Below, one piece after another: positions 33,000-46,608 of a stretch of 64,000 nt of DNA. The notes under the pieces are model-generated. The model saw nothing but the letters and a program-made list of their open reading frames with translations, was not told the DNA's origin and ran no database searches. Made by a program: the position numbers and the translations under genes. Position 1 is the stretch's first letter. Every line of letters starts with the position of its first letter. The DNA is from Gnetum montanum (lineage: Eukaryota > Streptophyta > Gnetopsida > Gnetales > Gnetaceae): NCBI GenBank assembly GCA_015680685.1, contig MNCI01034666.1, forward strand, positions 166,384 to 230,383, written 5' to 3'.

Positions 33000-35249
33000 T
33001 AGAATGATCATCATTTTTAATGTGTTAGAAAAAATAACTAGAATATTGTGCTCATTGAACATAGCTAAGGAAATATTGGAAAGATTATGCTAAGAATATC
33101 TCAGTAACATAGAATATCAACACACAAAAGACTTGCTATACAGAATCTAATTTGATAAATTAGAAATTAAGAGGGATGAATACATTGAATATCTTTTTGT
33201 AAATATGTACAATAGCATCAAAAATATTGATGAATTTGCATATGGCTTTACTTAACACTAGAAAAAGCAAAATGTTATGGTAGTCCTCCACAATGATTCT
33301 AGATATCAAAACATGATGATGAATTTTCTTCAAAACAAAGAATTTAAACAACTCACTATTAATGATTTACTTGCTAAGATCAAAACATTAGAAAGTCTGA
33401 GAAGGAATAAAGGTGATAAAGAGCAAGTCTTCACAACTAGTATATGAAGAGAAAGATTCAACAAAGGAAGAAGAATATTTGACCAAAGCTATTCCCAAAA
33501 TCAAAGTAATTCAAACATGATAGAAATTCCACAAAGAGAAAATAGAGGCTCAACACTATATTTGAGGTTCAACATTTCTAAGATAATAATCAAGAAGAAG
33601 CTACAACATCAAATCAAGAGGAAAACTAATGTAAGATCAAACATCTAAAGTCCAGAAACTTAATTATGCAAGATTATTAAACTATAACAACATATGCTTT
33701 AATCACATGACACCATATAAGTTCCCTCTTTTGCAATACATACAAAGTAAAATTAGTAGCATAAAAAAAGGATATGATAACCATCTCAACATAGAAGGAG
33801 TTGGAAATTGCATCATCAAACTACCCAATAATAAAGTTATAGCCATTAGTAATATCTTCTATGTACCAAACCTCTCAAATCCTCTTATAATAGTAGGAAA
33901 AATGGCCAAGAAAGGGATAAGAGTTACCTTCAAAGAAGACTAGTGCATCATCAAAAGAAAAATATAGAAGAAATTATTAGAATAAATGCCTACATCAATA
34001 GAATCTATAGTATTGAATGTAATCATTTTGATATAAAAGGAACCTCATTATGACAATAACCTCACCATAATCCAAATTACTACTTTAGGAAAAGAATCAC
34101 AAGACCCTCATCAAGGCACCTCTAAGCATTTGACAATAAATGAAGAAGAAGCTAAATTTTGGCATAAAATATTGTGACACATCTCATACAATATTCTAGA
34201 GAAAATGTCAAAGCTAAGGAAAGCTATAGGAATCTAGATCAAAGATTCTCCCAAAGAAAAATGTGAAATTTGCATTTCAGGGAAGCAAACCAATAGTCCT
34301 CATAGTATAACTATTCATAGAAAAGAAATCCATCTTGATCTTCTTCATATGAATCTCATTGGACCTATGCCTATCACTCAATAGAAGGAGCTAATTATAT
34401 GGTAGACATGGTGAATGATTATTCAAGATATACTTGAAAATACAACATGAAAAATAAGGCTAAGGCAATTATCAAATTCAATTACTTCTATACCATCATG
34501 AATAATACCATGGGCCTACCAATTTAATCCATTAGATCAAATAGAGGGAGAGGATTCATCAATCAATAATTCAAATATTTCTCTACATATTAAGAAATTT
34601 TCATTAGACTATATGCAGATATAGTCCACAATGCAATGGCATTGCAGAAAGGAAGAATACAATCCTATAAGACATCATGAGATGTCTTTTGAAAAATTCT
34701 CAAATCACTAACAACTTTTTGGAGCATGGCCATGAACATAGTAACCTATATTACAAATAGGATAATCAACAGAAGTAATAAAGATAAGTTCCCTTATGAA
34801 ATTTTCTACATAAAAATTCAAAATATAAAGTACATAAGAACATTTGGATGTCACTATTATGTTAAAACTTCAAAATCATTCATAAATAAACTAGACAACA
34901 AAGGAAAGAAATGTATTTTTCTATATTATGATACTAAAACAAGTGCGTATACTTGCTATGATCCTATAGAGAAAAAATGACATTCATCTAGAGATGTTAT
35001 TTTCATGGAAGAGCAATTTTTCATGAAAGATTTTTAGATTTCAAATGAAAGGATAGAAGTCAAATCCAATTACAAACTATGGTTACAATAAGATCATCCT
35101 CAACAACAAATGTTGGACAATAACTTTAAAAGAAGAATCACTATATCTAATGCCATAAAAAACATAGCATACTTAGCCCTCTCTCTAGAACCAATAAATG
35201 TAGAAGGAGCCTTGGAAAGAAAAACATGTTTTAAAGTTTGCTTTATGTT
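33000..35249 (+). mobile_element. Ty1/copia relic (gag, PR, IN, start of RT)
   Basis: Plus-strand fragments in order: gag (LLAKIKTLESLRRNKGDKE near 33380), a PR-like region (ISNIFYVPNLSNPL near 33860), GAG-pre-integrase with CEICISGKQTNSP (34260), LDLLHMNLIGPMP, the IN C-terminal region with FPYEIFYIKIQNIKYIRTFG, and the RT lead-in LSLEPINVEGALE (35180). It ends where the family-2 LTR begins at 35250. Many stops, AT-rich and old; no LTR of its own is recognised. Confidence 0.8.
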
Positions 35250-36475
35250 AAGTGATGAGCGGCAAGGTACCCCTAGGCCCAACCATATGAATCAAAAGTG
35301 TTCACACATGATCCAATCGAATTCCATGGATGGGACTAGTTGTGGCATATAGATCGTTATGCCTTGATTGTAGTTTGTTGTCTTCCCACTTGGACTAGTG
35401 GTAGCTTTGTCACATACGGTTTAGTCCAGAGTGAGGCATATGATTTTTATTATTTTATATTTTAGTATTCTATGATTAACAATAGTTTGAAACTTAATTT
35501 GTAATCATCTTAACTAAACTAGTTGCTAATTAATAATCATCTACCCTAACATAAGTATTTGATCCCACTTCTCGTGCACATCTTGAACACATATAATGCG
35601 GCTGGGTTCCAAACGTTAAGCTTTACTAGGATTACCAAGAGTCATATGCATGCTTGAAGTGATCATACTCATGTGCTTAATTAATTAACATTCATGAAAA
35701 TGTAAATATTAACTAAGTACATGAAATTAAATCTAATCTAAGTTAAAGTGCTGCAATGAATAAGAGTCAATCTCGATCTTATTGTCATTCATGGAATATG
35801 TCTAGGTACATTGCCACTTGAATAAGACTTCATCCAATTGACTCAAATCCACTCTATGGGCACTCACTGACTATTCTCTAAGATTATGAAATAAAACTAC
35901 AAGAATCCAACTACTCTATTGATAAAACTATGAAAAACTAATGCAAAACTTACTCCAAATTGGAAGCCCAAAGCACTATATTTATAGGCTAGCGTATAAT
36001 CCCCAACGTCGGATACACAATGTCACGTCAAGACCTTAACATTGGAGTAGATAGAAAATAGCAATTCATCAAATGTCAAGGCCAGGCAAATCATGACTCA
36101 TCATAACCCCACGACTGAATGAAAACTCATCCTTGAGTTAAAAAAATGAGGAATAAGTTCTTTATAAAATATTGGAAAAGTATGGGATTATTGATTGATA
36201 TGCAAACTATCGACTAACTTTGAGTACCACATTATAGAATTTTATTCAAGTGGATGCATACAAAATGACAGAGTGAAAAATAGACTAGATAGACATTAAA
36301 GATTACAAAATTTGTAGAGGTTCTTAAAAATCCACTAAAGATGATTCTTCTTGTTGTTGCTAGTAGCAGTAAACTTTTAACCTTGATTGTTATGTTGGTG
36401 CTTCTTTGGTTATGTAGAACATTCTTGAAGGGTGGACTAAAATTTATTCTCATTGCCCCATGGATCTAGCAAACA
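35250..36475 (-). repeat. Family-2 gypsy LTR, copy B
   Basis: Minus-sense LTR with TGTTTGCTAGATCC start (36475), TATAAATA at 35986-35979 and CTCATCA end (35250). It interrupts the Copia relic. Longer and more complete than the LTR at 21415-22293. Confidence 0.75.
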
Positions 36476-38540
36476 TGTGAAGCATGTGCTACTATCTTAT
36501 ATGTGCTATGAGGTGTCCATGGTCATATCCTCCATTGTTCCTCTCTTGGCTTTGTTTTCGTGCCTAGAAAAAGACCTTCTTCCTTAGATGTTTCCTTTAG
36601 CATCACCTGCAGTCACCAAAGGATCAACATTAGCTATGGTAAATTTTCCTTAATAGTTAACCCTTGTNNNNNNNNNNNNNNNNNNNNNNNNNNNNNNNNN
36701 NNNNNNNNNNNNNNNNNNNNNNNNNNNNNNNNNNNNNNNNNNNNNNNNNNNNNNNNNNNNNNNNNNNNNNNNNNNNNNNNNNNNNNNNNNNNNNNNNNNN
36801 NNNNNNNNNNNNNNNNNNNNNNNNNNNNNNNNNNNNNNNNNNNNNNNNNNNNNNNNNNNNNNNNNNNNNNNNNNNNNNNNNNNNNNNNNNNNNNNNNNNN
36901 NNNNNNNNNNNNNNNNNNNNNNNNNNNNNNNNNNNNNNNNNNNNNNNNNNNNNNNNNNNNNNNNNNNNNNNNNNNNNNNNNNNNNNNNNNNNNNNNNNNC
37001 TACACAAAACCAAAAGGATCATAATCGCATGTAGTAGTGAGATGAATAATGGAATGAGAAGGGATTGCAAAGATTAGAATGTAAGGTACTTGACCATGTT
37101 CACAATAGGTTCTTGTGATAAGTGTGATTAAAATGATCAACATACCTACCATTCAAGTTTAAATCAAGTCCATACCATGAACAATGACTTTGCATTAATG
37201 TGTTCCTTCTTGCCAACTGCCATGAGTCCATAACCATCACAAAGAACAATCATCACTCCAAAAGGAAAAGAAAAGAGAAGAAGGAAGAAAGGGCTTTAGT
37301 TAGAGGAGCACCTTCAAGCATGGGTAACATGTCTTTCCAGCCCCATAACCAATGCTTATAGCCCATTATTGTGTCTAAGGGGTGTGCTTTGAATTCCCAT
37401 TATTATTTTTGATTTTTCTTTTTTTGGTTTTTCTGTGTAAATATAGAGCTTCCTTTTTATTGATCAATGGGGGAGTGATGATACATTCCAAGAAGAGTCA
37501 TAAACCACATGAAGGAAGTCAAGAAGAAACCCCAACAAATCCCCTTAAGGTCACACCCTTTGCCATTCCCACTTGGTCATTCCCTTTTTCTTCAAGATAC
37601 AATGATCATTGATTAATTTTAGTTTCATAAAATAAGAACCAAATTATTTCCATGAAAAAGACCTTTTATTTAGAGAATTGGAGGGATGGATGAGGTGGTC
37701 TCACTACTTTACACAATTACTTACCCAATCATCTTAATAGTATAGCACAAAAAACCCAACACAGAGTGTTGACTTCTGCATCATGACTTGGCAATTTTAT
37801 TAATAAAAACATAAAATACATTCATAAAAATGACTCAAGAAAAGAGAAAAATATAAAGAAATGGAAAAAATATGAAGAATAAAAAAATTTCAGAATTGAT
37901 AAGTAAATCAGTTGCTTCCATACATCTTTGAGACAATTTTATATTCTCATTTTCAAGCCACTAGGTGTCTTTTTGCTTTAGTGGCTATTGTGTAGATTGG
38001 CTTTTTCTCACACACTTGCTCTTGAACTTTATGGTGGGTCACTATAGGGGTTGTGTTAATATTTTGAACTTCTGACCCACAACTGCACCCTTTATCATCA
38101 TTGGTGATGCATGGATTCTTCTGTCTCTCCACAATGATAGATTTATCGTTTATGTCTTGTGTTGGAGTGGTGATGGTTATTGGCTTTTGTGTATGATTAA
38201 GAGACATCATTTTTGTGAGGAAGGTAGTTGCATCAAATTGGCCTTGTGTTGTTTTAGGTGATGTAGTAGGTCCATGAGTGTTTTGCTTCGGCTTACAGCC
38301 TTTCCTCCAAAAGGGATGTTTTCGAGATTTTGGTGGGGATCTACTAGTGTTATCATTTATGTGTATGTTCACAACACAAGTGGCATTCTCTCATTAATGT
38401 TGTGATGTTGAACCTTCTTATGTTTTTCGAGGTAACATATGATGGAGGTGAGTATGAGAATATTGAGGATATGATGTAGGATCAGAGGTGTGAGGTGGTG
38501 ATCTTGTATAAGATGTTGCAGGATAATGATATTTAGGAGA
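36476..38540 (-). other. Family-2 3' noncoding region with assembly gap
   Basis: 37140-37920 matches 13980-14999, so with the LTR at 35250-36475 it forms the 3' end of a minus-strand family-2 element. 37953-38372 (minus) is an open 139-codon frame containing a C-x-C pattern (CSCGS), Thr/Lys-rich and without a family I recognise. It is unusually open for this decayed setting. IN is not found, so the element is truncated at 38540 where the inverted repeat begins. Confidence 0.5.
36668..36999. other. Assembly gap (332 Ns)
   Basis: Run of N. Translations across it are meaningless. Confidence 1.
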
Positions 38541-40374
38541 GTTGTGATAAATTAAGAAAAATAACTTAATACATCATCCTAATTAATCATATCAAATATA
38601 ATAAAAATTCATGTGGAAAAAAATCTATTATATTACATATGATTAATCCTAATTTAATGTTTATTTACCATATGTGATCCAAAGACTCTTAATATATAAT
38701 GTTACATAGTTAAAGATGCTATGGCTACTCTTTAATTATACAAAATTATATAGATAACTAGCCATTTATTTTTATGCACAAAAACTATTTTCCTAATGCA
38801 TATATTAATGTCTCTTTATAGATATATACAAAATAAATTATGCATAAAATAAATTATTTTTGAAATAAATTACCAAATTTTAACATTCCTTAAGAAATAT
38901 GAAATTAAAATAAACATAATTTTATTTCAAAAATATTAATCAATAAGCAAATTTATGCATTTCTAAATGAATTACCAAAATTTTAAAATCCATAAAAATT
39001 TTGGTAATTTTAATCCCAAAAATATTTTAGAAATGCCAAAATATCTTAATTTGCAAGAATTGAATAAACTTTAGCATAAATTAAATTTTAAATTTTTTCT
39101 AATCTAAATGACAAAATTCTGAATTTCACAAAATTTCAAAAAACAATTATTTAGCATGATTTCAAAAAACAACATGTCATTTTCACAAAGAACTGCAGGT
39201 TTCATAACTTCAAAACGACACGTCATTTAGCTACTATGAAAATGGTGTTGTTTTAAAGCTTCCTTAAACGCAAAATCTAGCATGATTTTCCATGTTTCAA
39301 ATCACCAAATTATTAGAAATTTAATCCCCTAATGATTTCTAACATTATTTTTCACAAATAATAATTGAAAAATAAATTCTATCGATTCAAACCATCGTAG
39401 AAAACTTTGTTAATAAAAACCTCATCTAAACAAGTTCTAAGCATCAAGACAAAGACCTAACTGGCTCCGATACCAAATGTAAGAAAATTTTGCTGTAAAA
39501 CATTGATCAAAACATGCATTTAATCAAGTTGCAAAAAATCACCAAAATGCAGAAATAAACCAAAAACCAACGTCCAACCATTGATGCTCTCATTTGGATT
39601 GTGTGAACATGTTTCAAAAAGTGTTTTAGATTCTTCTATCACACTAACGCTCAACAACAACCTTGATTTATGCACACTTTGAGTGTTTGTAATAGGGATC
39701 CAAAAGTTGTAACACTGTCATGAGTTTGATATCTTTTTGTGCTTGTTTGTTTTCTTATCAAGAACATTTTATAGGTTAGAAAATAAGTTACCAAGGATTA
39801 ACTTCAAGTTTAAATGAAAAATATGAGACCATTTTTATGAAAAATGTTACAAAAAATTTAGTTGGCTTCAAATTTAAAACCATTTTTTTTTTCATAATGC
39901 ATAAAGGGTTATATTAAAACTTTTCATAGCATGTAAATAGTTACATTGAAACTTTCAATAATGTGTAAATGATTATATTGAAACTTTTATAAACAGTTAT
40001 ATTGAAACTTTTCATAATGTGTACATAGTTACATTCAAACTTTCAATCATGCATAAACAATTATATTGAAACTATTTTTTTTTTTTTGCCATAATGCATA
40101 AATGGTTTCCATTTAATAGTGATAATTCAAAACAACCTTTGAAACTTGTTACAAAGAAAGTTTTAGAAAATCACAAAATGAGGTGCGCACGTGCACATGC
40201 ACACACACATATAATTTTATTGAAACTTTCAATAACACATAAATAATTATATTGAAACCATTTGTTTGTCATAACACATAAATGGTTTACATTTAATAGT
40301 GATAATTCAAAAAAACCTTGGAAACTTGTTATAAAGAAAGTTTTAGAAAATCACAAAATGAGGTGTGCGCGCGT

Positions 40375-40408
<34 letters not shown>

Positions 40409-41090
40409 CTTTTTAATTTTACTAACCAAATTAGAGGTGGAAAACATGATGATACTTGCAACAATTCTAATATCTATAAGAACACTAATTAGCAAAGATC
40501 ACTCATCTTTGAGTGGAAAGGGGAATATAGAATATGTCTTATAGGAGATGAGCAATATGCATTAGTAGAATGTTGTAGAAAATATTTTTAAAAAGAAAAT
40601 GGAAAATCTAAGTCTAGTGTGTCTTGTATGAGCTATTCAAGTTGTGTGTTAGTTATAGAGAATTATATAGAAGAAGTGTTCAAATTGCCTCAATATTAAA
40701 CACATTTATTGCACTCAAGATTTATTACTATTAATATATTTTGAAGAAATTCATCTTATAGATCCTTTTAGTTTGCATAGACATAATAAACTATCTATAT
40801 TAGTATCATACATGTTCACATCATGCATCTTTATGAGCATTCAAGAGCATTGAAATAGATTTCAACGTCAACAATGAATGTAAATATAAACTATCCATAT
40901 AAGGTTGTCTTCAAGATCACTGAAAATTGATAGGACAACAACAAATAGCATTGTGTCTCAATGCAATAGCACTTGGCACATAAGTAAGTATTGTCTCAAC
41001 ATACCAAAAATTGAATCAGTACTGGAAATATCTAAAATAGAATTAGTATTTGGAAAGGAATGCAAGATCAAGTATTTTACACTTGATGGT
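38541..41090 (-). mobile_element. Minus-strand Copia: leader fragment and LTR part
   Basis: 39478-41090 is the LTR (minus strand end CTTACA) with PBS TGGTATCGGAGCC read at 39475-39463. 38541-39477 is the leader, homologous to 61442-62123. The LTR is interrupted at 41090 by the gypsy element. It contains short ACATTGAAACTTTCAATAAT-type repeats (39900-40070), a ~181-bp duplication, and a CA microsatellite. Confidence 0.75.
40092..40404. repeat. ~181-bp tandem duplication with CA microsatellite
   Basis: The block ATAAATGGTTTCCATTTAAT through CACAAAATGAGGTG is repeated with a ~181-bp period (from 40097 and 40278). Each unit ends in a GC/CA dinucleotide run, the second being about 15 CA units (40375-40404). 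Mirrored in the right arm at 60540-60840, with a shorter microsatellite there. Confidence 0.75.
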
Positions 41091-43231
41091 TGTTGATGCC
41101 AACATTGCCCATGCTAGGCACAGGGCCATGACTTATTGGTCTACACACCAAGGTATGGTTTTATGATTTGAATAAAGGTGCCTTCAATGAGAGGTACCAT
41201 GAAACCTTTAAATTATTATCATTTATGAACACAACCCCCTCTCCTCACAATGATGACCCCTACTCATAGTTTGTTTTTGGGTTTTGATCCTCCCCTTTCT
41301 CCTAAAATGATGACCCCTAATTATATTTTGCTTAACTTCTACTTAAAGCATTATTATATGTACAAAGGAAAATACAAGCAACATTTAAGGGGTTGTTATA
41401 AGAACTAGATGATGGTGCATATCATTAACATGAAAAAACCTTTTATAGAACTTAATTAGAATTTGTATGACATATTATCCAATGAAATAAAACCCATAAC
41501 TTAACCTTTCTAAATCAAAAATTTGGATTTGACACTAGCCCTAATTTTTTAAAATTTATAAAACCTCATGAATCTATGTACCAAAACTTAAGTAACGCAA
41601 AGGCCATACTATAATGCAGCATTGTTGGTGTAAACTACCCATACAAAACCCCTATGCTAAATATTTCTAAATTTAGATTTATTCTATATAAGAGATATGC
41701 TCCTCTCGGCATCGTAGAAATTTTCAAGATATCATATCCATTTGAAATAACATTCAACATCTTTAGGAAGTTGCAAGGTGAATTTTGTTAATTATCAGAG
41801 GGTTTTGATTACTCAGAGTTCTAATATATCTTCTTCTTAGGCCTTGAAGTTAGGTTTCACTTTCAAGAGCATATCAACAAAAGATATGGAGGATGCATAT
41901 TATCCTTACTTGGATAAACAACTCAAAGATATGTTGGATGAAGAATTAAAAATAGGAGTTGAAGCTATAAATTTGGATTCAAACATAATAACAAAGATTA
42001 CTAAAAATATCAATGGCCCATCAAATAAGGAGCTAGGTAGTGTGGTAGTAGGCATTTCATGGAAGTTGTGGTGGTGGTGGGCAACATGGGCAACACGGGT
42101 AACCGATGTGCAAGCAATGGTAGAGGTGAACATAAACAACAATGGTGGACATGGGTGAGTGATAGATGTGGGCATTCATAAAAATGGTGACAAGAGGCTT
42201 ATAAGAGGGTAAGTGGTTAATAAGTAAGAGAGGAAGTGATCAACAAGCAAGAGAGGAAGACATCGCTCGAGGTCTCCTTCTCACTAGCAGTAGATGACAG
42301 TTAGAAGGCAGTAGCGCATGGTATCAAATGGTAAATAGTGGTGGCATTTAGGGATGAAAATTATCTCTTAGCCTCCGCCTCTCCTATCAGTAGGTGCATC
42401 AATAGTGGCACGTGGAAAGTGTGTACATGGTAGGTAGAAAATGGGCGATTAGAGCAAGGCCTCTCTCTCCTAGTGATCAGTGGGCAAACGACATTTGTGG
42501 TGGCAACATCTACGATAGCTTCCAATGGCTGTTGTGTATGCATGCATCATCAGGTGCATGCTAGTTAGCTACTAGTAGTGAGCAGGCATGAATAGCCATG
42601 GTGATGACAAATGTAGGTGGCACACAGTGATGTTGTGGGGGCATGAGATAGTGAGTGTGGTGTGCAACAATGGCATGTAAACAATGGTGGATGATGGTAA
42701 CTGATGGTAAGCACATTAGACAATGATGCACATTAGAGGCATGGATGGTAGTGGCAATGGTATGAGCTAGTAGCAATCAATGGGCAGTAGGAGCTTGTAA
42801 ATGGTGATAAGCGTGACAGATGATAGTGCACAACAGAGGCATAAACAGTAATGTCAAGAAGCATGTAATAGTAATGAAGGTGCATGTTAGCAATGGTGAT
42901 AGGTGGTAGAAATAGTAGTGATCATAGTACATTCTTGCATAGTAGGGTATTTTATTTTCTTTTCTTTTTTTTTGTGATAGTAAGGTTTTCTACTTGGAAA
43001 TGGGCACCACCAACAACAACAATGTTGCAAGAAGCTACAGTGAATGGCAATGAATGATAAAAGCATGATGGCAAGGGAGGAGGATCCCTATTTAATCATT
43101 TAATGTCACATAGCCCTTTGCAGCTAAGACTATTCCATAGTTTCCATACCTATACAAGAGGCACCCTAGGTGATAGTCTTCATAAACCAGTTTTACTAGG
43201 TGTTGATGTGTCCAAAATTTATGCATCAACA
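41091..43231 (+). repeat. 5' LTR of family-3 copy P
   Basis: TGTTGATGCC ... GCATCAACA, 2141 bp. TATA box TATATAAG at 41685-41692. The 42050-42950 part is a GTGGTGG/ATGGTAG-rich degenerate repeat zone that creates spurious open frames on both strands. Confidence 0.88.
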
Positions 43232-43992
43232 TCCTTTTGGCACTAGAAGAAGGGCTACTTTCCCAACCTCTATTTTTCCTTTATGTTTCTAAAAATATTA
43301 GTTTATCTAGTCTTTCCTATTGATTTGCACTATCTATTTTTGTTTTTGCTTTCCTACTTCATTCCTATTTCTATTCTTAGTTATCGATTTACAAATTTTG
43401 ATGATTTTTGTTTTTTCTAGTTTTTGAAAATTTCTATTTTCTATCCTTATTAACATTCATCTATTTTGAGTTCTCTTGTTTTGAAAATCCAATTTATTTT
43501 CCTATTTCAGTTTTTGATTAGATTACCTAAAAGCTTTAGTCGCCCATTTCTGAGACTCGTTCCAATTAATAGTCACCTATTTTCAGTTTTATTGCTCTAT
43601 TTTAGTTTCATTTTCAAATCTCCAAATTTATACTCTGGAAATCCTTACCTAAGCTCCAACTTTGGTGAGGTGATTTAAATCATTCTACTTTTAATTTACT
43701 TTTCTAAAAGTTTGCAATTTTTTTTATTTGCAATTTCAATTTTCTTTTTAAAAATAAAAATAAATAAAAAAATATAGTATTTAAATATTTTTCCATTTTC
43801 TTTAATTTTTACAGTTTATTAGCACTTTACATTTCCTATTATTTTTCATTTTATGTGCAAATCTCAAATAAAACATCTCAACAAAGAGCTTCTACTACTA
43901 CCCCTAGTCGACCAGTTACTCATCATTTCACTTTAAGAAAATAACAAACCTCATATTTTCCAAGCTCTATTCCTAGAAGAACTTAAACTAGG

Positions 43993-44946
43993 ATGGCAAC
44001 CAATCAACCCCTAGCTCCCTTGGTGAGCAACCTCTTTAACTTCACAAACTATCATGATATTCCAAAACCACTTCAAAACATAAATTTGTTCTTCGATCCC
44101 ATAACCCCTATTATTGATGCCCACCAACATATACAATGTTTTGAAAACTTATTAGGAATCCATAACATTGTCCAAAAATACATAGCATGTAGGGTATTTG
44201 TGACAACTTTTAGGAGCAAAGCTACCAAATGGTTTTTGATACTCCCTAATGATTCTATCAACTCATGGTAAGAATTTAAAAATAAGTTCATGCTTTAGTT
44301 CTATAAGTTCACTAGCCTGGCCTTAGCATCAAGAAACTTTACAAGCTTAAGAAAATTACTTGGGAAGAATGTCTAGGATTACAATCTAAGATTCTTCCAT
44401 CAACTTTCTTATGTGCCAAGTGAGATATGTTCACAACCTGGTGGCATTTTCAATTTTTACTTATCTAGCATTGACCAATTCTTTGCCTATTCCATTAAAT
44501 CTAATCCCAACATAACATAAATACAAGGAGAAATGGCTAAAGCCATTGAGTTAGAACAAATTATCCTCATCAATAGAATTCACACCCAATTTGGAATGAT
44601 GAGTGTTAGCAACCCTATGCAATCTAGTGCTCTAACTTTACCAATTTTTCCAATAACCAATACTATGTTTCAAACTCCTCCCCTGCTTCAACTAACTCAA
44701 CCTTCAAGCAATTATTTTAAAATTTTAGCACCTTCTTCATTTCTACCATCTAATACTGATTTAAATGATGACCAATCAAAAGCCTTAATTCAATCCATCA
44801 TAAATCTAAACTGGATATCTAATCCTATTGGATATCTAATCAAACCAATTCATCCAAAACAAACATCCTACAATGACCAAACTCCCTTTCTATACTTAGA
44901 AGAACTCCATAAGAAGCCAAAGATGAACATAAGACTTATGATCTAG
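43993..44946 (+). pseudogene. gag: gag of family-3 copy P
   Basis: MATNQPLAPLVSNLFNFTN start; IQCFENLLGIHNIVQKYIAC and FRSKATKWFLILPNDSINSW form the capsid-like core. A few stops follow, then MAKAIELEQIILINRI and a Ser/Pro-rich region. Compared with copy M, about 350 bp carrying the zinc knuckle (YCCFHNTRKHFEKTC in M) is deleted here near 44840. Confidence 0.8.
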
Positions 44947-45149
44947 TTGAGAATTTGAAAAGAGTAAAAGCCAACATTTCAATGTATGATCTTCTACATT
45001 TTAATGAAATGAAAGATGTGATTTAAAAGATAGTTCATACACCTAAAACCAATAAAGAAAAATCTCCAACAACTGAAATGCAAGTTCATTTTGTAGAAAT
45101 TCCTAATGCATTAGCAATACAAAATTCAAGTAATCACATGTTAAACATT

Positions 45150-46608
45150 GATCATGTTAGGAAAGAATGTTCATAATTGCTTAATGGATTTTGGTGCAAC
45201 TATTAGTGTCATGCCACTTAAGGTATGTAAAACATTAGGAGCATAAATGCTACCATAAGCAAGAAGTGTGATACAACTTGACGGATGTAATGTACCTATG
45301 GTAGGTTCATTAAAAGGAGTGAAAGTACAACTTAAACAATACCATACATTTACATGTTATACGAATATCTTAGTAGTTGATATATCACCCACTTATGATG
45401 TGCTCTTATCTAGGACTTTTGGAGGCAAGTTTGAGAGCTTCTTTAGGTCAAATTTCTGAGAATTATAAATTTCAATTAAAGAAATGTCTTAATATATGGT
45501 TATACCAAGAGAGCCTTTCTATAAACAAGTGCTAACAACCTTTGATCAACAAAATCAATCTTTGGAAAATCAAAATACTAATATTTATATTGGAGTTATT
45601 GAAGTTGGGATTGGCGAACATGTTATAAATGACTATGAGAGTGAAACCGCATAAATAAATCCTTTTTCTTCTACTGAATGTGAAGAAATCTATGAAGATA
45701 CCTTGCCTTATCATCAACATAATAAAAAAACATATCTTTTGGGTGAGTAGCCACCATTAGGAGAGGACAAAGATATAAATGAGATTCTAACCATTAAAAT
45801 ATTAGAAGGTGTTCCAAATTTTGAGGATATATCCATTGAACACATTCCTAGAGAAGAAAATTATGTTGCTAATTTATTAGTTCAAATGACCATTACTTTA
45901 GATGTCCATTATAGACACAATGCTTGGGATTCTAAAATAATTATTGAAAAGGTTAACTCCTATTCTATTCTAGATAATATCTTTTCTTTCCAAGTGTTGA
46001 TGATGATAATCTTATTCATGTATTTTTATTTTCTAATAGTGAATTTAGTGATTACTATTTTAAAGTCTCTTAAATTAATGAAGAAGCTATGTTAGAGGAT
46101 GTCATATTTTTCAAATAAGATATCTCTAAAAATAGAAACTAGAGAAGCTTTATTTAATGACTTATAAAAACTTAGACCTGTTAGACCTAAGATTAAAACT
46201 TGAATGAAAGAAGAAATTGATAAACTTTTAGAATCTAAAATTATTTATCTTGTGAAACATTCAAGTTTGACATCAAATTTAGTGCATCTTAGAAAATGTT
46301 TATGCATTGATTTTTGTAACCTTAATCATCATGAAATTGTTAAAAGATGGTTTGACAAGAAATATATAGGCAAAGTCTTTAAAATAGGAGATCTAGACCT
46401 AAAATTAAATAGAGCATTTTGTCGAATAGGTCCTCAAAGTAAGTTTTCACCTATGTGGTTAGGCCCATATCAAGTTACAGATGTCTTAGACCCCAATGTG
46501 TACAAAATTACTGATTTGCAAGGGTACAAATTAAATAAAAATTTTAATACATTTCATCTAAAAAATTTCTACTCATGTGCCCCACATGGACACCTGGTAG
46601 AATCCTAG
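45150..46608 (+). pseudogene. pol: PR, RT lead-in fused to IN C-terminus, family-3 copy P
   Basis: PR: NVHNCLMDFGATISVMPLK and VDISPTYDVLLSRTF. RT starts with KEEIDKLLESKIIYLVKHSS and LCIDFCNLNHHEIV, then the frame passes directly (near 46330) into VKRWFDKKYIGKVFKIGDL and FSPMWLGPYQVTDVLD, the IN C-terminal region. The catalytic RT core, RNase H and IN core are therefore deleted in frame at this point. Confidence 0.85.

Larger units (their letters stand above)
38541..45165 (+). repeat. Left arm of a large inverted repeat (partner 55340-62123)
   Basis: The reverse complement of 55340-62123 aligns here in one colinear path: 38541 with 62123, 39478 with 61441, 41091 with 59864, 43231 with 57785, and about 45160 with 55390. 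A sampled 300-bp segment differs at roughly 6-7 percent. The arms contain the same Copia LTR with the same gypsy insertion at the same site. Confidence 0.8.

Noticed and set aside
36560-37077. Long open frames on both strands
   Set aside because: They exist only because the 332-N gap is read as X.
40262-40492. 76-codon frame with a His-Thr run
   Set aside because: It reads through the CA microsatellite in a Copia LTR.
41844-42776. Open frames on both strands of the family-3 LTR (also 49321-49817 and 57982-59067)
   Set aside because: They come from GTGG/ATGGTAG-type degenerate repeats in the LTR and are not conserved between LTR copies.
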